64,000 nucleotides of DNA. It comes from CAZUVM01 sp964623885 (GTDB taxonomy: Bacteria > Verrucomicrobiota > Verrucomicrobiia > Limisphaerales > UBA8199). Positions within the stretch are counted from its first letter, which is position 1; every line of letters starts with the position of its first letter. The stretch is from the NCBI GenBank assembly GCA_964623885.1, contig CAZUVM010000080.1, forward strand, positions 8,880 to 72,879, in the 5' to 3' direction. The translations under genes and the position numbers were made by a program. Below, piece after piece: positions 43,511 through 51,002 of the stretch. The notes below the pieces were generated by a model. That model did not search any database and was not told where the DNA came from. It saw nothing but the letters and a program-made list of their open reading frames with translations.

Positions 43511-43677
43511 AGCGATTCGCCGTGCGGCTACGTCGGACAGCCACACTTGAGCAGACCCGCGAAGTAGAAGCCCGAAACCGGCGCGAGGCGGAACGGACCG
43601 CATTGGAGCAAGCGAAAGCTGAGCCGTTTGATTTGAAAAAGGCAGCGGCGCGTGACCAGATTGTCAGGAGGGGGTAA
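43459..43677 (+). CDS. Short basic helical hypothetical protein, doubtful
   Basis: 72 residues starting 'MAKPQTAKAPQSKSKPLKRF' and continuing as a charged helix ('EVEARNRREAERTALEQAKA') with 'DLKKAAARDQIVRRG' at the end. The composition could be that of a real small protein, but the first third overlaps the broken exported gene in another frame, there is no clear ribosome binding site, and no family is recognised. It may instead be the displaced end of that broken gene. Confidence 0.25.
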   Translation: MAKPQTAKAPQSKSKPLKRFAVRLRRTATLEQTREVEARNRREAERTALEQAKAEPFDLKKAAARDQIVRRG

Positions 43678-43771
43678 ATAATTTGGGCCAATCGGGTCAC
43701 AATCAAAGTTTCTCAGCTAGCGACACCAATGGAAACTTATGGACACCCAAACCGCCCGCCCTCGCACCGAT

Positions 43772-43800
43772 TCTGATCACTGATGACTGATGACTAGATT
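43772..43800. repeat. Repeat family I, copy 3 (reverse)
   Basis: 'ctgatcactgatgactgatg' wording, the reverse complement of the type at 3550-3579 and 5143-5168. It touches the 3' end of the WD40 gene. Confidence 0.4.
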
Positions 43801-45799
43801 ACTGACTTGCGCGTTTTGCCAGCTTCCCTGGAACAGAGTTGGTGCCGCGGTACTGTTCGACCAATCGATCCAGCGCTGCCTGGTCGGTAGCGATCTTGGC
43901 AGCCAGCCTTTTCGCGGCCGGTTCACTTTTCTGGGTTTCGGCCTGGGCTGCTTTGATCTGCGCCTGAGCTTTGGCGACCGTTTCCTGGGCAGCGGCGAGG
44001 GTTTTCTGCGCCTGACGCAGCGACTCGGCGTTGGCCTGAAGCGCAGCGGTCAGGCGTTCTTGCTCGCGTTTTTCGGCCGCCAGACTTTCGCGCGCCTTGA
44101 ACACAGCGGCAAGAAGTTGGGCGGTCTCCAGGCGATGAACCGCGGCTTTGGCATCAGTGAGTTCAGCATTCTCAACGGCGTTCGTATCCGCGTTGGCGGA
44201 AGGCTCAAGGTGAGCCAACCGCTTGCGCGCGGCCGCCAATTGATCGGCCAGCGGTAGCGGATTCACATCCAGCTCGCCCTGTGGCTTGCCGTCGTCCGCG
44301 TTCCAAACACCAACGCGCCCGTTAAAATCGGCCGCCACAATCTTTTTGGCATCCTGGCTGAAGGTCACGCGCAGCGGCAGCTTATCCAACGCTTCGAAGC
44401 TGCGCTGCTTGTTGCTGTTGGCGTCCCAAACCGTAATTTCATTGTCACGGCCGCAGGTGACCAGGCGACCTTCCCGGGCGTACGACACCCAAAGCGCGCC
44501 GGCTTTATGCGCGGTCCAGCTCTTGACCTGTTTGCCCTCCTGCACTTCCCACAGTTTGACGGTGCCGTCCTCGCTTGAGGAAGCCAGTATCTTGGAGTCG
44601 GCGCGCCAGCTTAACGCGGTGACCGCGGCTTTGTGACCCGCCAACGTGAAGAGTTCCTGGCCGCTGTCGGGGTCCCACAGGCTAATCCCGCCGTTGCGAT
44701 CGGCCGAAGCAAGCATTTGCCCATTAGGGCTGAAACTGACCGCGGTTACCCAATCCGTATGCTTCTTGATCTTGTGCTGCACCTCGCCGGTTTTGGTTGA
44801 GAGGATTTTAACGAGCCGGCTCGGGCCACCAAGGGCGACCTGCGATTGGTCGGGCCGGAGGTCGGCGGCCAGCACGGTGTCGTATTCCTCTCCGAGGGTC
44901 ATGAGGCGCTCTCCAGTCACGATGTCCCAAACGACGACGCGGCCGGATTTTGCGCCGCGACCGCCGCTCGCGAGCAAGAGCTTGCCGTTGCGGCTGAACG
45001 CGAGCGAAACAGGTTGCCCTTCCGGGAATGGCAATATGCCCAACAGAGCCTGCGTGTCGGTATCGAAAAGCAAGATCTGCTTTTGGCCGGCGACAGCGAT
45101 CAGCGGCGCCCAGGGACTGGCGGCCACGCCCGTGATCGCATTGCCTCGGGCAGTGTGAACCACGGTTTCAATGGGCAGCTCTTGCGGCATCGGCGGCGGA
45201 CCGTCGGGTTTCGCCGGTTCGTCAGGCTTAAGCGTCAGATCCACACCGGATTTGGCGGCGGCGATAGCGGTGCCTCCGGCGTTCTCAAGCAAGCCTGACT
45301 GGATCCATTTTTTAAACAGGTCCAGATCTTTATCGGCCAATTTGCCCCGGTTCGGCGGCATGAACGGCTCTTCCGCATGGGTGAGGGCTTTCCACAATTT
45401 GCTGCCGTCGGGGTTTCCCGAAACCACGATGACACCGGAGCCGCTCCCTTTTAGCGCGGACTGGTAGCTGGTCAGATCGAGATCGGCTTTCTTCTTATCG
45501 GAATTATGGCACTTGGCGCAGTTGGCCTCGATGAGCGGCTGAATGTGATCGGTGTAATTGATCTTTTCTTCGGCGAGAGATGACTGACAGTAAAGGAAAG
45601 AGGCAAGGAGGGCAATAACCGCGATCTTACTCTTGCTCCTAATCTTGAAAGGGAAAACCGTCGGAGCGCGAGACGTCCCGGCTCGCAGCAGCAACGTTGC
45701 GTCAAGACTGCGTCGAACCGTTGCTGCCCCATTCCACTCGTCACTGCTGCGACCCGGCCCGCCCCCCGCTCCGGCCGAGTCTAGTTGAGTTAAGTGCAT
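43799..45799 (-). CDS. Planctomycete-type cytochrome c domain protein with WD40 repeats and coiled coil
   Basis: Up to 666 residues. After a signal peptide core ('IAVIALLASFLY') comes 'DHIQPLIEANCAKCHNSDKK', a C-x2-CH heme site of the PSCyt1 type, with 'PFMPPNRGKLADKDLDLFKK' as distal ligand region. Then there are about seven WD40 units ('HTDWVTAVSFSPNGQMLASA', 'GHKAAVTALSWRADSKILAS') and a C-terminal Ala/Glu/Gln-rich coiled coil of about 130 residues. The ATG at 45799 lies 3 bases after the DUF1549/DUF1553 stop, but the first 50 codons are repeat family C (45661-45776). A TTG at 45694 inside the repeat gives a better signal peptide. It is the last gene of a four-gene leftward operon; probably an envelope redox or scaffold protein. 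Confidence 0.85.
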   Translation of the reverse strand: MHLTQLDSAGAGGGPGRSSDEWNGAATVRRSLDATLLLRAGTSRAPTVFPFKIRSKSKIAVIALLASFLYCQSSLAEEKINYTDHIQPLIEANCAKCHNSDKKKADLDLTSYQSALKGSGSGVIVVSGNPDGSKLWKALTHAEEPFMPPNRGKLADKDLDLFKKWIQSGLLENAGGTAIAAAKSGVDLTLKPDEPAKPDGPPPMPQELPIETVVHTARGNAITGVAASPWAPLIAVAGQKQILLFDTDTQALLGILPFPEGQPVSLAFSRNGKLLLASGGRGAKSGRVVVWDIVTGERLMTLGEEYDTVLAADLRPDQSQVALGGPSRLVKILSTKTGEVQHKIKKHTDWVTAVSFSPNGQMLASADRNGGISLWDPDSGQELFTLAGHKAAVTALSWRADSKILASSSEDGTVKLWEVQEGKQVKSWTAHKAGALWVSYAREGRLVTCGRDNEITVWDANSNKQRSFEALDKLPLRVTFSQDAKKIVAADFNGRVGVWNADDGKPQGELDVNPLPLADQLAAARKRLAHLEPSANADTNAVENAELTDAKAAVHRLETAQLLAAVFKARESLAAEKREQERLTAALQANAESLRQAQKTLAAAQETVAKAQAQIKAAQAETQKSEPAAKRLAAKIATDQAALDRLVEQYRGTNSVPGKLAKRASQ
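45661..45776. repeat. Dispersed repeat family C, copy 2 (inside a reading frame)
   Basis: Left arm 'cggagcgcgagacgtcccgg' at 45662-45681 and a diverged right arm near 45750-45776, enclosing 'cgcagcagcaacgttgcg' type sequence. It matches 36545-36662. It occupies codons of the 5' end of the WD40/cytochrome gene, giving the translated phrase 'LLLRAGTSRAPT'. Confidence 0.8.
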
Positions 45800-45802
45800 A
45801 CC

Positions 45803-48580
45803 CTAATGATTAAAAACAAACTCTTTCGCATTCAGCAACGACCAGAAGACATCGTTCAAAACGGGTTCCGGTTTGGCGCCGTCTTTGTCTAGAAACTCTT
45901 TCAATTTCGCCAACTCCTCGTCGGTGGGTTTGCGGCTGAAGCAGCGCAAATACAGGCTTTCGATCACCTGCTCGGGCGTTTTCCCGTCTTTGAGAAGCTT
46001 TTTCACCACACCGCCTTGTTCGAGCTTGTTCTGGATGGTGTTCCCGTTCAGCAGATGCAACGCCTGCGACAGATTGGGATCGGTCTTCACCTCGCACGAG
46101 CAAACCGTCGTCCGCGAAGCGCGGCCAAAGGTTTTCAGGAAGTAGGTTTCCGTATTGCCGTCGGCAATCTGCACGGCGCGCGCGCCCTTCGGCAATCCGG
46201 GAAACTTATCCTGAGTTTCCGTCACTTCGCTGATGCAATCCAGCAGGACCTCGGCGCGGATCCGGCGGATCGGCGCCTTGCTGAAGTTGCGATCATCGGA
46301 GCCGTTGGTTTGGTTGGGCCGAGTGCTAAGCTGATAGGTCCGCGAGCTGCAAATGTCACGAACCAGCTTTTTGAAATCATAATGGTATTCGACCAGCCGG
46401 GCGGCCAGGGCGTTGAGCAACTCCGGGTTGGAGGGCGGGTTGCTGATGCGGCCGTCGTCAACGGGATCGATAACGCCGATCCCGAGGAAATGGGCCCAAA
46501 TAATATTGGCGACGTTGCGCGCGAAATAAGGGTTTTCCGGCGAGGTCAGCCACTTCGCCAGGGCGGCCCGGCGGCTCTCATCTTTGATTTCGGGTTGGTC
46601 ACCACCGAGGTATTTTGGCCGCATGACCGCTCCGGTGACCGGATGCTTCACCTCACCATCCGGACGGTCGAAAACGACCATCTCCCGCGGGTCATCGCCC
46701 GGTTTGCGCCCGACCCGGGTGAAGAACGCGGCGAAGCTGTAATAATCGTTCATCGTCCAGCGATCGAAAGGATGGTTATGGCACTGGGCGCATTGGATGC
46801 GCATGCCGAGGAAAACTTGCGCTGTGTTTTCGGAAAGTTTCAAAGTATCCGGCTCGATCTGGTAATAGTTGGCGGCGGGATCACGGAAGGTGCTGCCGGA
46901 GGCGGTGAGCAGGTCGCGCACAATATGGTCCAGCGGCTGGTTCGTCAGCAATTGATCGCGCAGCCATTCGAAATAAAGCTCGGTTGCTTTTGGATAGACC
47001 TGATTATCGCGCGAACGGATTTCGAGCAACTCGGCCCACTTCATCACCCAGAGGTCCGCGAATTCTTTGCGTCCCAGCAATTGCTCCACCAGGCGGTCGC
47101 GCTTGCCGTCGCTTTTGTCCGCCAGGAAACTTTCGAGTTGCTCGGGCGTCGGCAACGTACCGGTGATGTCCAGTGAAGCACGGCGGATAAACGTGGCGTC
47201 ATCGCAGACATCGGAAGGAACCAAGCGCAGCTTCTTGAGCTTGGTGTAGACGGCTTCGTCGATGTAGTTGTTGGCGGCCACATTAGGCCAGCGGTAGGAG
47301 AGGCCTTTGGGCAGGATTATCAATTGTGAGCCAACGTTGAATTCGCCGAAGCGCGCCTGGATAAACGCTTCGCCACGCTGCCCGGCGGTTACGGTTCCGT
47401 CCTCGGCAACGCGCGCGCTGGCGTCATTGTTGCTCAGGAAAACTGCCAACGAAGTCACATCCCGGCGCGAACCGTTCGAGTAACTGGCCTGAACGATAAA
47501 ACGCTGCAAGGTGTTCGAACCTTCGAGCACAGCAGCTTTGGGAAAGATCTCGATGCCGGTGAGCTTGGGAATGTCAGGCGGGTCATTGGTCGCGCCGGCA
47601 GCCAGCCAGCCGACCAGGGTTTGGCAAAGCTCGCTGTTGGTATTGAAACGAACGCCACCGGTGTGTTGCACGGCGCCGAGTCCCTTTTGCACGATCAGGC
47701 TTTCCTCCGGTATCGCTAGATTTATGCGCCGGCCAATTTGCTCGCGGGTTAACCGGTAGTAATCCCCATCCGGATCGAACCCGTACAAAGATAAATGGAA
47801 TCCGTCTTTTCCGCGCGAAGTACCGTGGCAAGCACCGGCGTTGCAGCCGGCCCGGGTGAACACCGGCATGACGTCGAGCTTGAAGCTGATCGGCCGCTGA
47901 ACAGCGGAATTTGTCACCATGATAGGGATGTTCGCCGTCCGGCCATCAAAGCTGACCTGCAATTCCGTTGTTCCATCTGCTTGCGGCAGGATCTTTCCGG
48001 CCTCGATACGGGCCAACTTGGCATTTACGATCTTGTAGCGCGCTAACTGCGTTACGTCGCGAGTGACACCGTCGGGCGCGGTAACTTCAGCCACGATGCG
48101 CTGGCAGGACTTGGCTGAGTCGAGTTGGATAAGTTGCGGGTAGACCTTTAAATCACTCGCCTGAGCTGCGGTTGTGGTTGCACTGAAAGAAATCAGGAGC
48201 AGGATCGAAATGAGGAGAACAGCGGGACGGGAGCTGAACGTCCAACGTCCAACGTCCAACGTCCAACGTCCAACGAGAGCAAAGGGCCCCTCACCCCGAC
48301 CCTCTCCCCATCGGATGGGGAGAGGGAGAAGGCTTCCGCGCAAGTTGGGTTGGTGGTCCCGATGCGCTGTGCTGCGCCGAAGGTTCGGCAGGTTGGAAAC
48401 CTGCGATACAGCAGGTTGGAAACCTGCGCTACGCGACAAGCGGCCACGGGTGGCTGTGAAATATTTGGGCTCGAACGTCGAACTTCCAACGTTCAACTTC
48501 CAACATCTAACGAGAGTCGGACGCGTCACATGCTCGCTTGTCGACATCGTTGAATTATTTCTTGCTCGAGGCCGGGGCAT
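45803..48580 (-). CDS. DUF1549/DUF1553 planctomycete-type protein with Ig-like domains
   Basis: Up to 925 residues, but the first ~115 are translated repeats (families A and B). The signal peptide core 'AVLLISILLLISFSATTTAA' starts at about residue 120, so the real start is more likely the in-frame TTG at 48259, inside the repeat, than the ATGs at 48580 or 48547. The mature part has a BIG2-like domain ('LKVYPQLIQLDSAK'), a heme-like 'AGCNAGACHGTSRG' with C-x4-CH, a second Ig-like domain, DUF1549 with 'RIQCAQCHNHPFDRWTMNDY', and DUF1553 with 'PENPYFARNVANIIWAHFLG' and 'YLRCFSRKPTDEELAKLKEF'. Such proteins occur with DUF1501 partners and are thought to act in extracytoplasmic polymer or redox metabolism; no reaction is established. 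Confidence 0.88.
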   Translation of the reverse strand: MPRPRARNNSTMSTSEHVTRPTLVRCWKLNVGSSTFEPKYFTATRGRLSRSAGFQPAVSQVSNLPNLRRSTAHRDHQPNLRGSLLPLPIRWGEGRGEGPFALVGRWTLDVGRWTFSSRPAVLLISILLLISFSATTTAAQASDLKVYPQLIQLDSAKSCQRIVAEVTAPDGVTRDVTQLARYKIVNAKLARIEAGKILPQADGTTELQVSFDGRTANIPIMVTNSAVQRPISFKLDVMPVFTRAGCNAGACHGTSRGKDGFHLSLYGFDPDGDYYRLTREQIGRRINLAIPEESLIVQKGLGAVQHTGGVRFNTNSELCQTLVGWLAAGATNDPPDIPKLTGIEIFPKAAVLEGSNTLQRFIVQASYSNGSRRDVTSLAVFLSNNDASARVAEDGTVTAGQRGEAFIQARFGEFNVGSQLIILPKGLSYRWPNVAANNYIDEAVYTKLKKLRLVPSDVCDDATFIRRASLDITGTLPTPEQLESFLADKSDGKRDRLVEQLLGRKEFADLWVMKWAELLEIRSRDNQVYPKATELYFEWLRDQLLTNQPLDHIVRDLLTASGSTFRDPAANYYQIEPDTLKLSENTAQVFLGMRIQCAQCHNHPFDRWTMNDYYSFAAFFTRVGRKPGDDPREMVVFDRPDGEVKHPVTGAVMRPKYLGGDQPEIKDESRRAALAKWLTSPENPYFARNVANIIWAHFLGIGVIDPVDDGRISNPPSNPELLNALAARLVEYHYDFKKLVRDICSSRTYQLSTRPNQTNGSDDRNFSKAPIRRIRAEVLLDCISEVTETQDKFPGLPKGARAVQIADGNTETYFLKTFGRASRTTVCSCEVKTDPNLSQALHLLNGNTIQNKLEQGGVVKKLLKDGKTPEQVIESLYLRCFSRKPTDEELAKLKEFLDKDGAKPEPVLNDVFWSLLNAKEFVFNH
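48232..48353. repeat. Dispersed repeat family B, copy 3
   Basis: Five exact tandem 'acgtcca' heptamers (48238-48273), then 'cgagagcaaaggg', then the hairpin CCCTCTCCCCATC-GGATGGGGAGAGGG and a tail 'aagttgggttggtgg'. It is read in frame by the DUF1549/DUF1553 gene as 'PLPIRWGEGRGEG' and 'VGRWTLDVGRWT'. A weaker set of 'cttccaac' units follows at 48477-48510. Confidence 0.85.
48386..48440. repeat. Double-hairpin repeat family A, copy 3
   Basis: Two identical hairpins GCAGGTT-GGA-AACCTGC joined by GATACA and ending with GCTAC, immediately before a 'gcgacaagcggcc' tail shared in part with copy 1. Read in frame as 'RSAGFQPAVSQVSNLPN' in the 5' extension of the DUF1549/DUF1553 gene. Confidence 0.85.
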
Positions 48581-50981
48581 TGTCCGTTTTCTTCGGCGGC
48601 ACTACGCGCAGTATGCCGCCGGAAGCGATATTGTGCGGGATAACTCCGCCGTTGGACTCGATATCAACCGCACAGAACAGGTTCTTATAGGAACCCGTGT
48701 TGCACTTCGACTCGGCGGTTACATCGAAGACAACCTCTTTCTCATCCTTGGTGATCTCCCGCTCGGGCGCAGATACTTTGTCCGGCAAGCCACAAAGACG
48801 AATCTTTGCTTTGCCGTCAAAGGCCTTGGCAGGCTGCAGGTTCACCGTCAGTTTGCCGGTTTTGCCTGGATTCAACCAAACAGTTTCGATCTTACCGGAC
48901 AGGAATGGCGGGGCCACTTCAAGGTCCGCCAATTGCGATGAAACATATACCGCACCGCCGTCGACGGTCGCGTGACCCAGGACCGCAATCTTCCAGCGTT
49001 TGGTCTCGGCCCCGCCGCCCGCATTAAGCTGATAGGAGACATTGGTGGCATCCTTGGGAATTGTGGCTTCCGATTGCGAGTTCACGCCGGGTGGATTCCA
49101 AATCATCTGGGCTTGAATCGGTTCGTCAAAACCCGGCGCTCGCTCGGCAACCACCTCCAGGCGCATGGAACCGCCCTGGACCAGCGGCACCTTGGGCTCG
49201 ACAATGCGTAGATGAAACGGCACTTCCTGAACGACCGCGACGCAGAGCTTATCGACACTTGCGTGGTAAAAGGTCGTGTTGTTTGGACCCTCTACCAACT
49301 CGACGTTCTGCCGAAATGTTCCCGAGATCGTTCCCGAAGCGTTAGTGCCGATTGCGCTCAGGTCCAGCAGACGCGCGCCCAGCGGTGCATCTGCCGATGC
49401 CTCGAATACCAGCGGCATAGTCTCGATGTCTGCCGGCATGCGCTCCGCCTGGAGCGTTACTCCCGTCGGCAGGTCTTTGATTTCAAAAGCCAGATCGCTT
49501 TTGAAATTGGAGCGCTTGGCGGATATCAACGTGCCAAACCGGTTCCCGCGTGGCACCACGATGAATTGGCGCGATTGTGTGTCGTTGCGGGCCACCTCGG
49601 GAATTTTCACCGTTATTGCCGGCTCGGACGGCACGACTTCGATGCGATAAACGAAATCACGGCCACCTTGTCCTAACGTATCCCGGATGCGTACGAAATA
49701 ATTCGTCGATTCGGATGGCGTGAATTTCACGGCGCTGTCTGCACCCGAAGTATCATCGTTATTGGCGAGGCTGTGTCCATTGGGATCGAAAACCTCGATA
49801 ACGGAGTCGAGCGGGGAATGCAATCTTCGCGCGAAAACATCGACGGCCAGAGGCTTGCCTTTCTCCGCCAGGAACTGGAACCAATCTTCCTGCCCGGGTT
49901 GGCGCAGAATCCCGTTGAGCGCGAATGGTGGAGAAAGAGTTGTTGCCGTGGCGTGCTCTTTATCCTGGTTGGGCGCTGACGCCAGGACGTTGGGGAATCT
50001 GCTCACTCGCACCCAATTCGGCGTCGGCGCCAGCAATCCTTCCAACTCCGAAAACACTCCGAATTTTTCCTGCGGTGAATCCGGCAGTTTCACTGAATAA
50101 TCAAATTCACCAGTGGCTTCGCTGAAGAAAGTCAACTTGACCGTTTCTCCTGCCGGACCGCCCATCGGATAGACCGAGGTGGGCCGCGGGAACGAACCGA
50201 TGTGAAGACGATAATGGCACGTGTTATTGCCACCATACGTCACTTCGCGCAGGCGAATGACATATTTGCTATCGCTTGGAACAACAAGGCTTACGAACGG
50301 GTCCTGGTGGCCCAGCCAGGTATCGTCGACGTCAGCCAGGACCGCGCCTTTTTCATCCAGCACCGCAAGCCGGGGATCGAACGCGCCGCGTCCCAACCGC
50401 ATCCCTTCCACTTCGGCGGACAACCGCTGGCCTTTCTTCAGCTCGACGGAAAAGCAGTCGACATCCTCGTTCTGAATGACCCCGACCACGGTTGTGTTCA
50501 ACGCTACATTCTGGGCTTTGGCGGAGTCGTTGTTCGGCTCAATTTCGTCGACGACCGCGAAAGGGCCAACGGCGAAAGTGCGTAACTCGGAGACGCCGCT
50601 ATCCGTCCGCAGCCGCAGATGATGCTCGCCGAGCGCGCATTCGGGCAGGATCCGCACCTGGGCCTTAACCACCTTGTTGGTTACCAGCTCGAGCTGCTTG
50701 ATTTCGATTCCTGGTTCGTAGCAGATGACTTCTTTGGTGTCCTGCAAACGTTCGCCCGCGAAGCTAAGCGTCAGTTCCGTTCCGCGCTGGCCGCCGGTCG
50801 GCGAAATGTCCTTGAGCAGCGGCGCAGTGGCCAACGAAAGGCAGGGAAGCAAGACCCAGGCAAACGCGCTCGCCGCCAACAAACCGGAACAAGGGCGAGT
50901 GCCCTGCCTCAAATGCGTTACTGCCGGTTTGCTAAAATGCAAACCGGATAGCGGCAACGTCTGCAAATTTGAAATTTTCAA
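48555..50981 (-). CDS. Exported protein with IPT-like and two pre-peptidase C-terminal (PPC) domains
   Basis: Up to 808 residues. A signal peptide core 'LLAASAFAWVLLPCLSLATA' lies at 34-53 and is preceded in frame only by TTG codons (the longest at 50981, in an AT-rich repeat); no ATG is near. The mature part begins with an IPT/TIG-like domain ('LLKDISPTGGQRGTELTLSF'), then a PPC domain ('DEIEPNNDSAKAQNV'), a second PPC ('QEDWFQFLAEKGKPLAVDVF') and beta-rich C-terminal domains. PPC domains usually sit on secreted enzymes; here no catalytic part is seen, so this is probably a binding or structural partner of the operon's other products. It lies 20 bases after the DUF1501 gene. Confidence 0.8.
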   Translation of the reverse strand: MKISNLQTLPLSGLHFSKPAVTHLRQGTRPCSGLLAASAFAWVLLPCLSLATAPLLKDISPTGGQRGTELTLSFAGERLQDTKEVICYEPGIEIKQLELVTNKVVKAQVRILPECALGEHHLRLRTDSGVSELRTFAVGPFAVVDEIEPNNDSAKAQNVALNTTVVGVIQNEDVDCFSVELKKGQRLSAEVEGMRLGRGAFDPRLAVLDEKGAVLADVDDTWLGHQDPFVSLVVPSDSKYVIRLREVTYGGNNTCHYRLHIGSFPRPTSVYPMGGPAGETVKLTFFSEATGEFDYSVKLPDSPQEKFGVFSELEGLLAPTPNWVRVSRFPNVLASAPNQDKEHATATTLSPPFALNGILRQPGQEDWFQFLAEKGKPLAVDVFARRLHSPLDSVIEVFDPNGHSLANNDDTSGADSAVKFTPSESTNYFVRIRDTLGQGGRDFVYRIEVVPSEPAITVKIPEVARNDTQSRQFIVVPRGNRFGTLISAKRSNFKSDLAFEIKDLPTGVTLQAERMPADIETMPLVFEASADAPLGARLLDLSAIGTNASGTISGTFRQNVELVEGPNNTTFYHASVDKLCVAVVQEVPFHLRIVEPKVPLVQGGSMRLEVVAERAPGFDEPIQAQMIWNPPGVNSQSEATIPKDATNVSYQLNAGGGAETKRWKIAVLGHATVDGGAVYVSSQLADLEVAPPFLSGKIETVWLNPGKTGKLTVNLQPAKAFDGKAKIRLCGLPDKVSAPEREITKDEKEVVFDVTAESKCNTGSYKNLFCAVDIESNGGVIPHNIASGGILRVVPPKKTDNAPASSKK

Positions 50982-50998
50982 TTCTCAATTTGCAATTG
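50964..50998. repeat. AT-rich repeat family G, copy at a gene start
   Basis: 'caaatttgaaattttcaatt' continuing into 'ctcaatttgcaattg', partly self-complementary and similar in wording to 2937-2970. The first in-frame initiator of the PPC-domain gene, a TTG, lies inside it. Confidence 0.5.
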
Positions 50999-51002
50999 CC
51001 CG

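Noticed and set aside
46016..47176. Long open frame (386 codons) opposite the DUF1549/DUF1553 gene
   Set aside because: No domain or start signal; shadow of the gene on the other strand.
48238..48273. Tandem heptamers resembling a CRISPR array
   Set aside because: Units are only 7 bases, directly adjacent with no spacers, and no cas gene is present; they belong to repeat family B.
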